Shown: positions 17,756 through 28,034, numbered from the stretch's first letter. The stretch: DNA of 64,000 nucleotides from Scytonema hofmannii PCC 7110 (GCF_000346485.2 NZ_KQ976354.1:927031-991030), one strand, 5' to 3'. Notes: a model not told the origin generated them from the sequence alone. Numbers and translations: made by a program.

Positions 17756-18076
17756 GACGGCAAACACCACAAGAGAAATACGGTTCACCCTATTTGTTTC
17801 AAGTATTAATTCTCATACATTAGATGAGTGACTGAATACTAATAGCCAATCACTGAGTGGTCAAGTGCTAACCAGTATAGAGGCATAACCGCCCTAACAA
17901 AGTTCGGAAAACCACCCTTCATGGACTGGCTACATCGGCTCAGTATATATATCAGCAGTACGTCAAATCATAGGGAATTATTGCTGGACTGGCTGCTTTC
18001 TAACTCAGTTGGTTCAAGATTTAGTCCTTTATACTCTCTTTAAATTTCTTGTAGTTATACGGAGCCAGCACCTACA
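17756..18076 (+). promoter_or_regulatory. dnaK upstream region
   Basis: 321 bp with no ORF, expected to hold the dnaK promoter and leader. I see no CIRCE element (TTAGCACTC/GAGTGCTAA). GGAG at 18061 is the nearest ribosome-site-like sequence, 13 bases before the ATG. Exact promoters cannot be placed. Confidence 0.4.
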
Positions 18077-19996
18077 ATGGCAAAAGTAGTTGGAATTGAC
18101 TTAGGTACTACAAACTCCTGCGTAGCAGTTATGGAAGGTGGTAAACCTACAGTAATTGCGAATGCAGAAGGTTTTCGGACAACACCTTCAGTCGTAGCGT
18201 TTGCGAAAAATGGCGATCGCTTGGTTGGGCAAATTGCAAAGCGCCAATCGGTGATGAACCCAGAAAACACATTTTATTCAGTGAAGCGCTTCATTGGTCG
18301 TAAATTTGACGAAATTACCCATGAAGCCACTGAAGTGTCTTACAAAGTGCTACGCGACAGTAACAGCAATGTAAAATTAGACTGTCCTGTAGTAGGCAAA
18401 CAGTTTGCTCCTGAAGAAATTTCAGCGCAAGTTCTCCGCAAACTGGTAGAAGACGCTAGCAAATATATTGGTGAGACTGTAACTCAAGCAGTTATTACCG
18501 TTCCTGCATACTTTAACGACTCTCAACGTCAAGCAACCAAAGATGCTGGTAAGATCGCCGGCATTGAAGTACTGCGGATTATCAACGAGCCGACAGCCGC
18601 TTCTTTGGCTTACGGTTTTGATAAGAAAACCCAAGAAACCATTCTGGTATTCGACCTTGGTGGTGGTACCTTCGACGTATCCATTCTCGAAGTGGGCGAC
18701 GGCGTATTTGAAGTGTTAGCAACTTCTGGAGACACTCACCTTGGTGGTGACGACTTCGACAAGAAAATTGTTGACTACTTGGCAGAAGAGTTCAGAAGGC
18801 AAGAAGGGATCGATTTGCGTAAGGACAAACAAGCTTTGCAACGTTTGACTGAAGCTGCAGAAAAAGCAAAGATCGAACTTTCTAGCGTTACCCAAGCAGA
18901 AATTAACCTGCCTTTCATCACTGCTACCCAGGATGGACCAAAACACCTGGATATGACGCTGACTCGTACTCAGTTTGAAAAACTCTGTGCTGACTTAATT
19001 GAGCGCTGTCGCGTTCCTGTAGAAAACGCAGTGCGTGACGCTAAGTTAAGCAAAAACGACATTAACGAAGTTGTATTAGTTGGTGGTTCTACCCGTATTC
19101 CCGCAGTACAACAGCTTGTTAAAACTGTGTTGGGTAAAGACCCCAACCAAAGCGTAAACCCTGATGAAGTCGTAGCTGTTGGTGCAGCAATTCAAGCAGG
19201 TGTGCTTGGTGGTGATGTTACTGGTATCTTACTGTTAGACGTAACACCACTGTCTCTAGGTGTTGAAACCTTGGGCGGTGTCATGACCAAGATTATCCCT
19301 CGCAACACTACCATTCCTACCAAGAAGTCGGAAGTTTTCTCTACTGCCGTGGATGGTCAAACCAACGTGGAAATCCACGTTCTCCAGGGTGAACGGGAAA
19401 TGTCAAATGATAACAAGAGCTTGGGAACCTTCCGTCTTGATGGTATTCCCCCAGCACCACGTGGTGTACCCCAAATTGAAGTTATCTTTGATATTGACGC
19501 CAACGGTATTCTCAACGTGACTGCAAAGGACAAAGGTACTGGTAAGGAGCAATCTATTAGCATCACTGGTGCTTCTACCTTAGATAAGTCCGAAGTTGAC
19601 CGCATGGTCAATGAAGCTGAGAGAAACGCTTCTACCGATAAAGAACGTCGCGAGAAAATTGACCGCAAGAACCAAGCTGATTCCTTGGCATACCAAGCTG
19701 AGAAGCAGTTAGAAGAATTAGGCGACAAAGTTCCGGATGCTGATAAGACCAAAGTAGCAGGTTTGGTCAAAGACCTGCGCGATGCAGTGGCTAAGGAAGA
19801 TGACGAGCAAATCAAGAAGGTTATGCCCGAATTGCAACAAGCACTCTTTGCTGTTGGTAGCAACATCTACCAACAAGGGGGTGGTGATACTTCTGCAAGT
19901 AGTAGTTCTTCTTCTAGCACCTCTGATGGCGGCGCTTCCTCAAGTGGTGGCTCTGGTGATGATGTCATTGATGCCGATTTCACCGAGTCTAAGTAG
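18077..19996 (+). CDS. dnaK: Chaperone DnaK (Hsp70), DnaK2-like
   Basis: 639 residues. ATP-dependent Hsp70 folding protein. The ATPase domain carries [29 protein letters not shown] and [13 protein letters not shown]; the interdomain linker [11 protein letters not shown] near residue 395 is intact; then come the substrate domain and a helical lid, a Ser/Gly-rich tail and a C-terminal [12 protein letters not shown]. The N-terminal sequence fits DnaK2, the main stress-responsive copy among several cyanobacterial paralogues. No grpE or dnaJ is next to it. Confidence 0.97.
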   Translation: MAKVVGIDLGTTNSCVAVMEGGKPTVIANAEGFRTTPSVVAFAKNGDRLVGQIAKRQSVMNPENTFYSVKRFIGRKFDEITHEATEVSYKVLRDSNSNVKLDCPVVGKQFAPEEISAQVLRKLVEDASKYIGETVTQAVITVPAYFNDSQRQATKDAGKIAGIEVLRIINEPTAASLAYGFDKKTQETILVFDLGGGTFDVSILEVGDGVFEVLATSGDTHLGGDDFDKKIVDYLAEEFRRQEGIDLRKDKQALQRLTEAAEKAKIELSSVTQAEINLPFITATQDGPKHLDMTLTRTQFEKLCADLIERCRVPVENAVRDAKLSKNDINEVVLVGGSTRIPAVQQLVKTVLGKDPNQSVNPDEVVAVGAAIQAGVLGGDVTGILLLDVTPLSLGVETLGGVMTKIIPRNTTIPTKKSEVFSTAVDGQTNVEIHVLQGEREMSNDNKSLGTFRLDGIPPAPRGVPQIEVIFDIDANGILNVTAKDKGTGKEQSISITGASTLDKSEVDRMVNEAERNASTDKERREKIDRKNQADSLAYQAEKQLEELGDKVPDADKTKVAGLVKDLRDAVAKEDDEQIKKVMPELQQALFAVGSNIYQQGGGDTSASSSSSSSTSDGGASSSGGSGDDVIDADFTESK

Positions 19997-20073
19997 GTTG
20001 GGTTGAGGAACGAAACCCAACATAATCGGCAATCTGTTGTGTTGGGTTTCGCAGCCGCTTAACCCAACCTACG
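19995..20073. repeat. Dispersed palindrome after dnaK
   Basis: Outer arms TAGGTTGGGTT / AACCCAACCTA and inner arms GAAACCCAACA / TGTTGGGTTTC. It begins on the dnaK stop codon, so the stop is part of the repeat. Confidence 0.75.
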
Positions 20074-20093
20074 TATTACCCTCAATACAATTT

Positions 20094-20132
20094 AAAAATG
20101 CCCATTCAAGATACTCTTGGATGGGTATTTTT
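20094..20132 (+). terminator. Probable intrinsic terminator of dnaK
   Basis: Hairpin AAAAATGCCCAT...CAAGA/TCTTGG...ATGGGTATTTTT followed by a T-rich end, about 100 bp after dnaK. Confidence 0.7.
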
Positions 20133-20278
20133 ATGACAGTTTTTAATATTGAAATTTTGTAAAAATTCTATGCAGCGATTATTTAAGAAAATTGATATTA
20201 CTTTATACGGTTTTCATAGCAAAATTTATTCAAAAATGGGAACACTGAATATTAACAGCTAAGAGTTTGTACTCTAAG

Positions 20279-21343
20279 ATGAACCTACAAATGAATATAC
20301 AGCAGTGGTTTCCAGTTATCAAATGGTGGGTTTGGATTGCTATAACATTATCGTTTCCAGTTGGTGCGGGAGGATGGGGAGTTGTTCAACTCTTACAGTT
20401 GCCAGAACTTCCGGATTGTTTATCAGAAGCAAGTAGGACTTCTGCTTCTACAGTTTTCTACTGTGGCAAAGCGATCGCAGATGAACAAGATGTAGATAAG
20501 TTGTATCAAGCCATAGAATTAGTGAGTAGCCTACCTGCGACGCATCCCCAGTATCAAATGGCTGAACAGTTGACAGAACAATGGTCGCAGGCAATACTGC
20601 GATTGGGTGAAAATGCCTTTCAGCAGGGAGATATAGATAGAGCAGTTGATATTGTTAAAAAGATTCCGGACAGTGTTCCTACTTATAAATTAGCAGATAA
20701 CAGAATTAAACTATGGAGATCTGTATGGTCAAAAGCTTCAGTAATTTATGAAAAAGCTGTAGCCAAACTAGAGAAAGATGATCGAGATAACTCGTATATA
20801 GCATTAACTGAAGCTCGAAAACTTCTAAAAATCGGGAATGATTATTGGGAGACAACCAAGTATCAAGAATTAGTGGCTCAAATTCAAGATATTAGAGAGA
20901 AACAGGAAGAGCGAGCGGCAGAAGAAGAAAAATATCGTCAATCAATAGCCAAACAAGAACCGGAGAAAATCGAGAATTGGGAGCAAGAGCAAGAAACACA
21001 AGATGTTGCTTATTTAACAAGAGCTAGGAACTTAGCCAAGTCTCAAAAAGTTGAAGAAATGATAGATGGCATTAGTGAGGCTAGCATGGTGAGTTATGGT
21101 CGTCACTATGATGAAGCACAAAAACTGATTGCTGTTATCAGACAAAATATAGAAATTGTTGATGACCGCTCCTCACTTGAACAAGCTAAAAAACTTGCAA
21201 GTCGTGATGATTTGATATCTGTACAAATGGCAATTAATGAAGCTAGTTTGATTACAAAAGGGCGTCCTCTATATAAAGAAGCAAACGAGCAAATTGCCAA
21301 GTGGAATGCGAAAGTATTGAAACTGCAAAACAGTGACCAGTGA
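20279..21343 (+). CDS. Membrane-anchored coiled-coil protein, function unknown
   Basis: About 354 residues. One membrane segment (about 15-38) is followed by a large extracytoplasmic region with repeated helical hairpin units, each ending near a Trp (SQAILRLGENAFQQGD, LWRSVWSKASVIYEKAVAKL, QIAKWNAKVLKLQ), and a strongly charged central coiled coil (about 205-245). A GGWGVVQLLQLPELPDC segment with Cys follows the membrane helix. Possible starts are ATG at 20279, ATG at 20291 or TTG at 20267. The last codons (NSDQ, stop) come from a CCAGTGA heptamer repeat. No family recognised with confidence. Confidence 0.7.
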   Translation: MNLQMNIQQWFPVIKWWVWIAITLSFPVGAGGWGVVQLLQLPELPDCLSEASRTSASTVFYCGKAIADEQDVDKLYQAIELVSSLPATHPQYQMAEQLTEQWSQAILRLGENAFQQGDIDRAVDIVKKIPDSVPTYKLADNRIKLWRSVWSKASVIYEKAVAKLEKDDRDNSYIALTEARKLLKIGNDYWETTKYQELVAQIQDIREKQEERAAEEEKYRQSIAKQEPEKIENWEQEQETQDVAYLTRARNLAKSQKVEEMIDGISEASMVSYGRHYDEAQKLIAVIRQNIEIVDDRSSLEQAKKLASRDDLISVQMAINEASLITKGRPLYKEANEQIAKWNAKVLKLQNSDQ

Positions 21344-21358
21344 CCAATGACCAGTGAC
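21330..21358. repeat. CCAGTGA heptamer repeat at a gene 3' end
   Basis: About four CCAGTGA / CCAATGA units; the coiled-coil gene stops on a TGA inside it. Confidence 0.75.
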
Positions 21359-21481
21359 ATTAATTAATAAATTTGTACCTAGAGTAAGGTGCTTCATCAC
21401 AAGCTAGCTTCTAAACTAAACTTGGTACTGATTTTAGACTTATTTAGCAGCACCAAGTAATTTATTCATACCTTGCAAACA

Positions 21482-21928
21482 ATGGCATACCCACAAGCAC
21501 CTTGGATACTGAATGGCTACGCTCTCCTGACCGGACATTTGGTAAATATTGAGCGAGTGCGTCACTTGATACCGAAAGAGTTAGAAATTATTACTGTGTT
21601 ACCCGGTAAAACTCTTGGTGGTGTATATCTATCCTATTATGGACAAGGATCTGAATTGGAGTATAGCGAGTTAATTGTAGTTCCGGCGTTTGTGGGCTAT
21701 CAAGGAAAAGTTGGTGGGTGGGTTTCCCATATATATGTGGACAATCCAGACTCAGTTGCTGGTGGTCGAGAAATTTGGGGATTACCCAAGGAAATGGCAG
21801 AGTTTACTTGGGAAAAAGGCGAACAAATCACGGTCCGCCAGGGAGAGCGAACATTGGTTCTCATTTTTCTATTTTTAAAGCATAGCAAGTTAGCTATATT
21901 TAGACAGCTTTGCTTAATCTTAAGCTAA
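21482..21928 (+). pseudogene. Acetoacetate decarboxylase-like protein, 3' truncated
   Basis: The first 129 or so residues (to RQGERTLV near 21865) match the acetoacetate decarboxylase fold family: PWILNGYALLTG, VGGWVSHIYVDN, GGREIWGLPKEMAEF. Family members have about 220-260 residues; here the frame continues for only 20 unrelated hydrophobic residues to a stop at 21926-21928. Downstream is AT-rich DNA and a transposase remnant, so an insertion followed by deletion probably removed the end. ATG at 21482 fits the family start; the TTG at 21473 is ignored. Confidence 0.75.
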
Positions 21929-22017
21929 TGTAATTTTGTTAATTCTATTAGTTTGGTTCAAGATTTATGGATGTTAATACAGATACTATTGCAATCGCTT
22001 GATATATAAATATTCTA

Positions 22018-22227
22018 TTGATGAATGCTTTGCGAAAGCAATGTTTAGCCAAGACAGAATTCAAAAATGCAACTGTTGAAACTATCCGATTAAAACTCTT
22101 GAAGCTAGGGGCAGTGATTACTATTAGTAAACGACGAGTTGTCATCGCGATTAGTCATGCTTGCCCTTATCACGAAATTTTTGCAAAAGTTTATGAGCGT
22201 TTATCCCAACTGCCTTGCCCTGGCTAA
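22018..22227 (+). pseudogene. Transposase C-terminal remnant (IS1380-like)
   Basis: About 69 residues, with NATVETIRLKLLKLGA and RRVVIAISHACPY resembling the C-terminal end of IS1380-type transposases. No catalytic residues remain. TTAGCTAT occurs at about 21891 and, inverted, near 22255, which may be traces of element ends. It probably marks the insertion that cut the decarboxylase gene. Confidence 0.55.
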
Positions 22228-22452
22228 TCATGACCTAACTAAATTCATAAGACATAGCTAATTCTAATTTTTTATAACTGATGTTTTGGGTTATTTGACT
22301 TGATTTAACCTAGAAATTGCTCTGTCAATTTTGATTATTAAAAGTTTTGACTCTCAGTAGAAATCAATTTTAGTGTATTTTTTATATTTTAAGTGAATCG
22401 CATTATTACTTAGACTCACCTATAGTCTTTAGGGAATTTGATGATGTATTAA

Positions 22453-22650
22453 TTAAATTTTCCTAAAACAGGCTAATCCAAGTGTTTTTTTCTCACTCGT
22501 GAGAAATCTGGGTTTACCATCGGATTGAATGGTGTAGCAAATTTTATCGCGCTTACTTAAGCCAAGAATTTTGCGAACGGCATCGGGGACTGTAGTCTGA
22601 TAGCGATCAGTAAGGCTAGACTCTACACATATAATTTCTGTTACTGCCAT
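22453..22650 (-). pseudogene. PrlF/AbrB-type antitoxin, 3' truncated
   Basis: The first 45 residues (LTDRYQTTVPDAVRKILGLS, KRDKICYTIQSDG) are a swapped-hairpin AbrB domain of PrlF type. After that the sequence diverges to an unrelated tail of about 20 residues. Bases 22516-22644 are nearly identical to 41904-42032, a second copy whose C-terminal half is intact, which places the break here after codon 45. No YhaV toxin is adjacent. Confidence 0.72.
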
Positions 22651-23038
22651 AGAAAATTAATTTATTTAAGATTTCTTTTAAAGTAATGCATTTGCATTGT
22701 CTTGTCAAGAGTGCAATTTGGCGGGAATGTACCATAACTTGCTATTGCCAATACTCCCCTGTCACTACGCTACTTGAGCCACTGCCACGAATTCAAGTTT
22801 CCAAACAATCGCAGGAATTACAGATCTGACTATACTCAATTTTATGCAATCCACTTGTTGAATAGCATAAATCAAGCGGTAAAAGTTGCACTTTTGTGCC
22901 AGTTAATTGGTAATTTCTTGTAATTCATTTAATCGCCAAGGTCTTAAAATGGGTATTTCACCAACATTAGCAGATTCAAAATAACTCGTTTTCATTATGT
23001 TTAGCTACTCCCTCCTAAAGATTAATTAAAAGTAAGTA
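22651..23038. other. Intergenic region with one possible small ORF
   Basis: 388 bp. The only coding hint is a minus-strand 30-codon ORF at 22903-22995 beginning MKTSYFESANVGEIPILRPW; AGGAGGG lies upstream but about 15 bases away. It could be a gene fragment. Otherwise nothing seen. Confidence 0.3.
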
Positions 23039-23743
23039 ATGATTTCTTTACTAGACAATGTAGTTATATTTGCTACTGTAATTGCTATCCCTATTATTTT
23101 ACGGCTAATTATTTCCAGACACTTAGCACAACAGGCTCTGCGCTGGTGGTATCAGAGGCAACATTTGAGAATGTGTCAAGAAGCTGAGTTAATTCGCAAT
23201 AAAATGTTACAAGAATTATTTGTCCTCAGACGACATATTGAATTATCGCGGTTAAGCTGCTCTGAAAGTAAGTTTGACGAAAAAAATCTCGATCGCATCC
23301 AAAAAATACATTCTTCGCTGATAGACTTGAGTGAATATTTTTACCCTGCTCACCTTGATGATGGTTTACCATTGGCAATCCGTGCTTTTGTAGAATCACG
23401 GCAGTCACACTTGTTTAACTTAAATATACAACTGGACTTACCAGAGACATGGAATCAAGGATCTGAGGAAATAAATCGTATATTATTAATGCTTTTGCAT
23501 GAAGCTATTGAAATTATCAACGATCATAATGCGAGTTACTCATCAATTTTGTTAAGTTTAAAACAGGAAAAAAGGTACAGTGAGCTTAGATTAAAAATCT
23601 CTAGTACAGTCAAGTTTAATCATCATGATTATTCTGCTTTACAAACATTAAATTATTTATCCCATATTTTTAAAACTTTGACTGGCGGAAAATCTGGGTA
23701 TCAGCAAAATGAATTTAGCCAGATATGGTATTTTTATTGGTAG
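23039..23743 (+). CDS. Membrane-anchored degenerate sensor-kinase-like protein
   Basis: 234 residues. One N-terminal membrane helix (about 6-26), then a helical region (about 40-100) resembling the dimerisation part of HisKA_3-type kinases, then a region where an ATPase domain would be (LLMLLHEAIEIINDHNA resembles an N-box, but the glycine-rich ATP lid is absent). It is directly upstream of a response regulator (54-bp gap) and a CHASE2 kinase, so a regulatory or scaffold role in that phosphorelay is likely. It is probably not catalytic. Confidence 0.6.
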   Translation: MISLLDNVVIFATVIAIPIILRLIISRHLAQQALRWWYQRQHLRMCQEAELIRNKMLQELFVLRRHIELSRLSCSESKFDEKNLDRIQKIHSSLIDLSEYFYPAHLDDGLPLAIRAFVESRQSHLFNLNIQLDLPETWNQGSEEINRILLMLLHEAIEIINDHNASYSSILLSLKQEKRYSELRLKISSTVKFNHHDYSALQTLNYLSHIFKTLTGGKSGYQQNEFSQIWYFYW

Positions 23744-23797
23744 AGGCAACAAGGTTTTAATTTTCAAACCATAGTTTTCTAATGGAAGGACTGAAAA

Positions 23798-24469
23798 ATG
23801 AATCAAATGAATTCTCAAGAAAGTAAATACAATTTTTTAATTGTCGATGACCAAGAATTAGTTTTATATGCAACTATTGATCCTCTCAGACAGCACTATC
23901 CTGGAACTGAAATAATTCAAGCAAAGACGGCTCAAGAAGCATTGAAATTAGTCGCGCAAAACAATCTAGATTTAGTTGTTGTTGATTTATCGATGCCTGA
24001 AAATAGCGGACAATCAGCTAGAATTGATGCAGGTATTGAATTGCTCAAAAAATTAATGGAGCAGTATCCGACAATAAATATAGTTGTTCAAAGTGCTTAT
24101 CCTCGCTCTCTAATTCGCTTAAAACCCATCATAAATAATCATGAAGGTGGTTTTACCGTTGCAGATAAAAGTTTACCAATGAACGAGATGCTAACAAAAG
24201 TAGATTGGGCACTTAGAGGATTAAATTATACACCAAAAGAGATGCGTTCTGGCTTAGAAATGAAACCAGAGTGGCTAGAAATGTTACAACTAGCCTTTAA
24301 AGAAGGATTCACTGATAGAGCAATTTCTGAACAAATGCGGATAGCTGAACGAACAGTAAGACATTACTGGACAAAAATTCAGGATGCGCTTTCTGTGTAT
24401 CCTGAAGTAAATAAAAACTTGCGAATTCAAACTGAAAGTCGAGCTAGGGAAGAAGGGTTGATTGATTAG
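23798..24469 (+). CDS. Response regulator, NarL/LuxR-type DNA binding
   Basis: 223 residues. The receiver domain (about 12-135) has acidic DD at 17-18 and the phospho-acceptor Asp63 in VVVDLSMP; the expected Lys is at about 128 (ADKS). A LuxR-type helix-turn-helix (about 160-205, KEGFTDRAISEQMRIAERTVRHYWTKI) follows. It sits between a degenerate sensor and a CHASE2 kinase on the same strand. Likely output: transcription of the secretion and CHAT genes downstream. Confidence 0.88.
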   Translation: MNQMNSQESKYNFLIVDDQELVLYATIDPLRQHYPGTEIIQAKTAQEALKLVAQNNLDLVVVDLSMPENSGQSARIDAGIELLKKLMEQYPTINIVVQSAYPRSLIRLKPIINNHEGGFTVADKSLPMNEMLTKVDWALRGLNYTPKEMRSGLEMKPEWLEMLQLAFKEGFTDRAISEQMRIAERTVRHYWTKIQDALSVYPEVNKNLRIQTESRAREEGLID

Positions 24470-24524
24470 TCATTTATTATATTGTTCGGAGTCCTGTTGA
24501 AATTAGTTTAGATGCTAAAAACAG

Positions 24525-26429
24525 ATGTTTACAAATTTTTGGAGAATAAGTAATTCCGGTTTTCAAAAACCTGTTGACATTATTGCTGAAACTGTAGCAA
24601 TAGGTTTTATCATAATAGCCCGTTTGTTTGGAGGATTTGAATTCCTTGAATTATATGTGTTTGATACATTTATGCGTATACGTCCCCAAGAAAATCCAGA
24701 TGAGAGGATTTTAATAGTAGGAATAAATGAGGATGATATCCGCAACATCGGTCAATATCCGATTCCAGATGGGAAACTTGCATTATTATTACAAGAGTTA
24801 CAAAATTCTCAACCTGTTGCAATTGGTTTAGATATATATCGAGATTTAGCTGTACCCCCCGGAAGTAAAGAATTAGCTAATACTTTTAAACAAGCAAAAA
24901 ATCTTATTGGGGTTGAAACAATTGTTCCTGACATTAGTAAGAGAAAAGTTAATCCTCCTCCAACATTACTGTCAGAACAATTAGGTTTTGCTGACGCTGT
25001 ACCCGACAAGGACGGGAAGCAAAGACGAGCTTTATTAGGTGCATCTAATGCAAATGATGAATGGCGATTATCTTTACCATTACAATTAGCACGAATTTAT
25101 TTAGAAAAGCAAGGTATTAAGTTAGATAGTATTGACGGTGATGAGTATGGAATGAGATTTGGTGTGACAGAATTACCACGCTTCCGTTCCAATTCCGGTG
25201 GATATATAAAAGCAGATGCTGGTGGTAGTCAAACCTTAATTAATTTTCGCGCTCATCCTCAACCTTTTGCTATTGTTTCTCTGAAAGACGTTGTTAATAA
25301 AAAAGTCTTACCAGAGAAGATACGAAATAAAATAGTTTTAGTAGGGATTATGAGTCCTAGCGCCAAAGATTATGTAGTTTCTGAAGCGATAAAATTGAAA
25401 AACTATAGCAAAGACCCATTAATTTATGGTGTTGAAGTTCAAGCACACGTTGTCAGTCAAATAATTAGTGCTGTAGAGGACAGAAGAACTTTATTAAAAA
25501 CCTGGTCAGATGGGGGAGAGTATTTGTGGATTGTATTTGTTGGGTTTGCAGGAATTTTTCTAGGACGTAGCATTAACTCTTCCAGAAAACTCGTTTTGAC
25601 TATTGGTATCATTAGCTTGATTTTGGTTGGTATTTCTTATCAATTATTAATATTCGGGTGGTGGCTTCCGATTGTTCCCTCTATTTTAGTTTTTTTATGT
25701 AACGGTTTGGCGATCGCAGTTTTTTCCAAATACGACGAAGCTTTACGCACCAGGATTCAAGATCGTCAAATAGTTATTGACTCAGTGTTTGAAACAATTC
25801 ACGGTGGTCCTCTACAAAAGTTGAGTATGATTTTGAGAAATCTCGACGGGGATGAAAAGTTAGATAAACAGATATTATCTACTGATTTGAGACAGCTTAA
25901 TCAAGAACTGCGGCAGGTACATATACTGTTACAGAGGGAAACTTCTACTAACGGGGAGATTTTTTATTTGCGAGGAGAACAACAATTAAATTTACAGCAA
26001 CCAATTCATGAAGTTCTCCACCAAGTTTATTTTGATGTTTTAGAAAGAAATCACCCAGAATTTAAGACTCTTAAGATTAAGATAGTCAATTTTCAGCGAC
26101 TTGACGAACGCAATCTAAGTATTGAGCAAAAACGGGGATTGTGTCGGTTTTTAGAAGAGGGATTAACTAATGCGGGTAAATATGCACGGGGTATGACTCG
26201 ATTAGATATTATCTGCAAGCAAGAGCAGGGTTTTAATGTGATTCGAGTCAGCGATAATGGTTGCGGGATTCAAGAATCGAACCGGGAACATCAAGGTTTC
26301 GGAACGAAGCAAGCACAGAATTTAGCAAAGCAATTAAGGGGGAAATTTCAACGTTTTGCAAATTCTCCCAAGGGGGCAGTTTATCAACTTATTTGGACTG
26401 CTAGGAAATTTAATTTTTGGCGTTTGTAG
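24525..26429 (+). CDS. CHASE2-domain sensor histidine kinase
   Basis: 634 residues. A membrane helix (about 18-45) is followed by an extracytoplasmic CHASE2 sensor domain (about 48-325, with VFDTFMRIRP and AIGLDIYRD), three membrane helices (about 335-405), then a HisKA_3-like phosphoacceptor region with His426 in TIHGGPLQKLS and a HATPase_c domain with N-box LEEGLTNAGKYA (about 543) and G-box SDNGCGI (about 577). This is an intact kinase; the regulator encoded 55 bp upstream is its probable partner. The CHASE2 ligand is unknown. CHASE2 kinases next to CHAT, DUF928 and two-partner secretion genes recur in cyanobacteria. Confidence 0.9.
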   Translation: MFTNFWRISNSGFQKPVDIIAETVAIGFIIIARLFGGFEFLELYVFDTFMRIRPQENPDERILIVGINEDDIRNIGQYPIPDGKLALLLQELQNSQPVAIGLDIYRDLAVPPGSKELANTFKQAKNLIGVETIVPDISKRKVNPPPTLLSEQLGFADAVPDKDGKQRRALLGASNANDEWRLSLPLQLARIYLEKQGIKLDSIDGDEYGMRFGVTELPRFRSNSGGYIKADAGGSQTLINFRAHPQPFAIVSLKDVVNKKVLPEKIRNKIVLVGIMSPSAKDYVVSEAIKLKNYSKDPLIYGVEVQAHVVSQIISAVEDRRTLLKTWSDGGEYLWIVFVGFAGIFLGRSINSSRKLVLTIGIISLILVGISYQLLIFGWWLPIVPSILVFLCNGLAIAVFSKYDEALRTRIQDRQIVIDSVFETIHGGPLQKLSMILRNLDGDEKLDKQILSTDLRQLNQELRQVHILLQRETSTNGEIFYLRGEQQLNLQQPIHEVLHQVYFDVLERNHPEFKTLKIKIVNFQRLDERNLSIEQKRGLCRFLEEGLTNAGKYARGMTRLDIICKQEQGFNVIRVSDNGCGIQESNREHQGFGTKQAQNLAKQLRGKFQRFANSPKGAVYQLIWTARKFNFWRL

Positions 26430-26677
26430 TTTGGTAAATCTTGGAAATCAACAAATAATGATGTGTAGAAAAGTTTTGATATAACGTTTCTACTGTTTTT
26501 ATATATTATAACAGAAGCATAATTTAGTAATGCAGATTTATGCAATTAAAATGGCATAAACCATGAAAGGAATATATAAATAATTGATTTAATATATAAA
26601 CAGTTAGCGGAAAGGTTAATTTTTATAGTTTACAAGAATAAAAACTAGTTCTAATTAAGTATTGGGAAACATTGATT

Positions 26678-27103
26678 ATGTATTTACGTAAATTATTTTT
26701 AATTTGTACAGCTAGTTCACTTGGATTATTTCTCGCACCCTTAAAAACTAATGCTGATACAATTTCAGATTATTACCGTCAAAGTAATTTTGCTGCTACT
26801 CTAGTACAAATAGAACGTTGGAACTCCTACACACCCAGACAAAAACAGCTATCAAGAAAAATTGGAGAAATTGCTAATGCTTATTACCAAAAGACAGGAA
26901 AACATCTTCCTATCACCACTCAATCTATCAGAATTATTATGAAGTCTCTAAGTGCAAACCCAGAGGAAGCTGCTTTTATTCGAGATAGAATGATGGCAAA
27001 TAGTAACGCACAAGCAGTTATACCAAGGGTAGATAGGCTTATTAATCGCACGCGGAACTTTTTAGGTTGTCTAAATACTGGTGGAAGTGGTTGTATTCCT
27101 TAA
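26678..27103 (+). CDS. Small secreted protein of unknown function
   Basis: 141 residues. A clear signal peptide (about 1-27, ending TNADT) is followed by a helical mature part and a C-terminal LGCLNTGGSGCIP with two Cys that could pair. It lies between the CHASE2 kinase and the DUF928 gene on the same strand. Not recognised. Confidence 0.65.
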   Translation: MYLRKLFLICTASSLGLFLAPLKTNADTISDYYRQSNFAATLVQIERWNSYTPRQKQLSRKIGEIANAYYQKTGKHLPITTQSIRIIMKSLSANPEEAAFIRDRMMANSNAQAVIPRVDRLINRTRNFLGCLNTGGSGCIP

Positions 27104-27173
27104 ATTAATTATGGGCTTTGTCTGTATAATATTTTAGAACCTTCCAATTAAAATACATACAAAAAATACAATT

Positions 27174-27959
27174 ATGACAATTAGCAACAGAGCCATGAAT
27201 AAACAATTTTTAGTGATTTCAAGACATTTACTGAATCAACTGCTAATAGCTAGTGTTTCCAGCTTATTTATTGTCAATACAGCATTAGCTTATAATCCAC
27301 CCAAAAAGCCATCCCGTCCAAGAACTACGACTTCCAATGCAATCAGAAATGATCTCTGTTTGCAAAGTACAGAATATAATTTAACTGTACTTGCTCCCGT
27401 TGGTCACATTGGAGAAACTATTTCCCAGCAACCTATATTTGCTTGGTTTCTACCAAACAGCAAACCACGTAAAATGGAATTGAGTGTTTTTGAGTATGTT
27501 AATGATGCAAGAGGTAAAAAAATTAAAAGTTTTCAGCTTGACAGCCAACCAGGTCGTATGATGAAGTTCTCTCCTAATTCAGAAGGGTTTACTTTTGAGT
27601 TAGGAAAAACCTATCTTTGGCAAATATCACTGTTGTGCGATCGCAATAATCCGATGAAGGATATTTTTGCTGAAGCTGTCATTCAAATTGTACCCAAGTC
27701 CCCTGCTTTAGTAAGTCAGCTTGGTCAAGCAAATGACCCTCTTAAAAGAGCGAAAATTTATGCAGATGCTGGATTATGGTATGACGCTTTTGCTGAGGTT
27801 TTAGAAAACCCCCAAGGAAAAGATTTTATGTTACAAATGCTGACTAAGTTAAGTAAATTAGAAGCAGAATCTGCTGGTGATGCTTCTGAAAAATGGTTAA
27901 AAGATAACTTAGAAGCACAAGCTTCGCAGCTTGAGAAAGTGGTTGCAAGGGAAAAGTAA
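27174..27959 (+). CDS. DUF928 domain protein, exported
   Basis: 261 residues. A signal peptide (about 15-40, ending ALA) precedes a DUF928 domain (about 60-255): a beta-rich part with LAPVGHIGETISQQPIFAWF and ELGKTYLWQISLLCD, then a helical part. DUF928 is a cyanobacterial family seen with CHAT and two-partner secretion genes; its activity is unknown. ATG at 27174 is used; the ATG at 27195 would give a more compact signal peptide. Convergent with the CHAT gene. Confidence 0.82.
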   Translation: MTISNRAMNKQFLVISRHLLNQLLIASVSSLFIVNTALAYNPPKKPSRPRTTTSNAIRNDLCLQSTEYNLTVLAPVGHIGETISQQPIFAWFLPNSKPRKMELSVFEYVNDARGKKIKSFQLDSQPGRMMKFSPNSEGFTFELGKTYLWQISLLCDRNNPMKDIFAEAVIQIVPKSPALVSQLGQANDPLKRAKIYADAGLWYDAFAEVLENPQGKDFMLQMLTKLSKLEAESAGDASEKWLKDNLEAQASQLEKVVAREK

Positions 27960-28034
27960 TTTATCAAATATTGAGAATTTGATAGTAGTGAAGAATGCGG
28001 TAGATATCTACTTGCATTCTTCATTTTTTGTAGT

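Noticed and set aside
17756-18076. CIRCE operator upstream of dnaK
   Set aside because: The TTAGCACTC-N9-GAGTGCTAA palindrome is not found.
19357-19866. 169-codon minus-strand ORF in dnaK
   Set aside because: Antisense shadow caused by dnaK codon bias.
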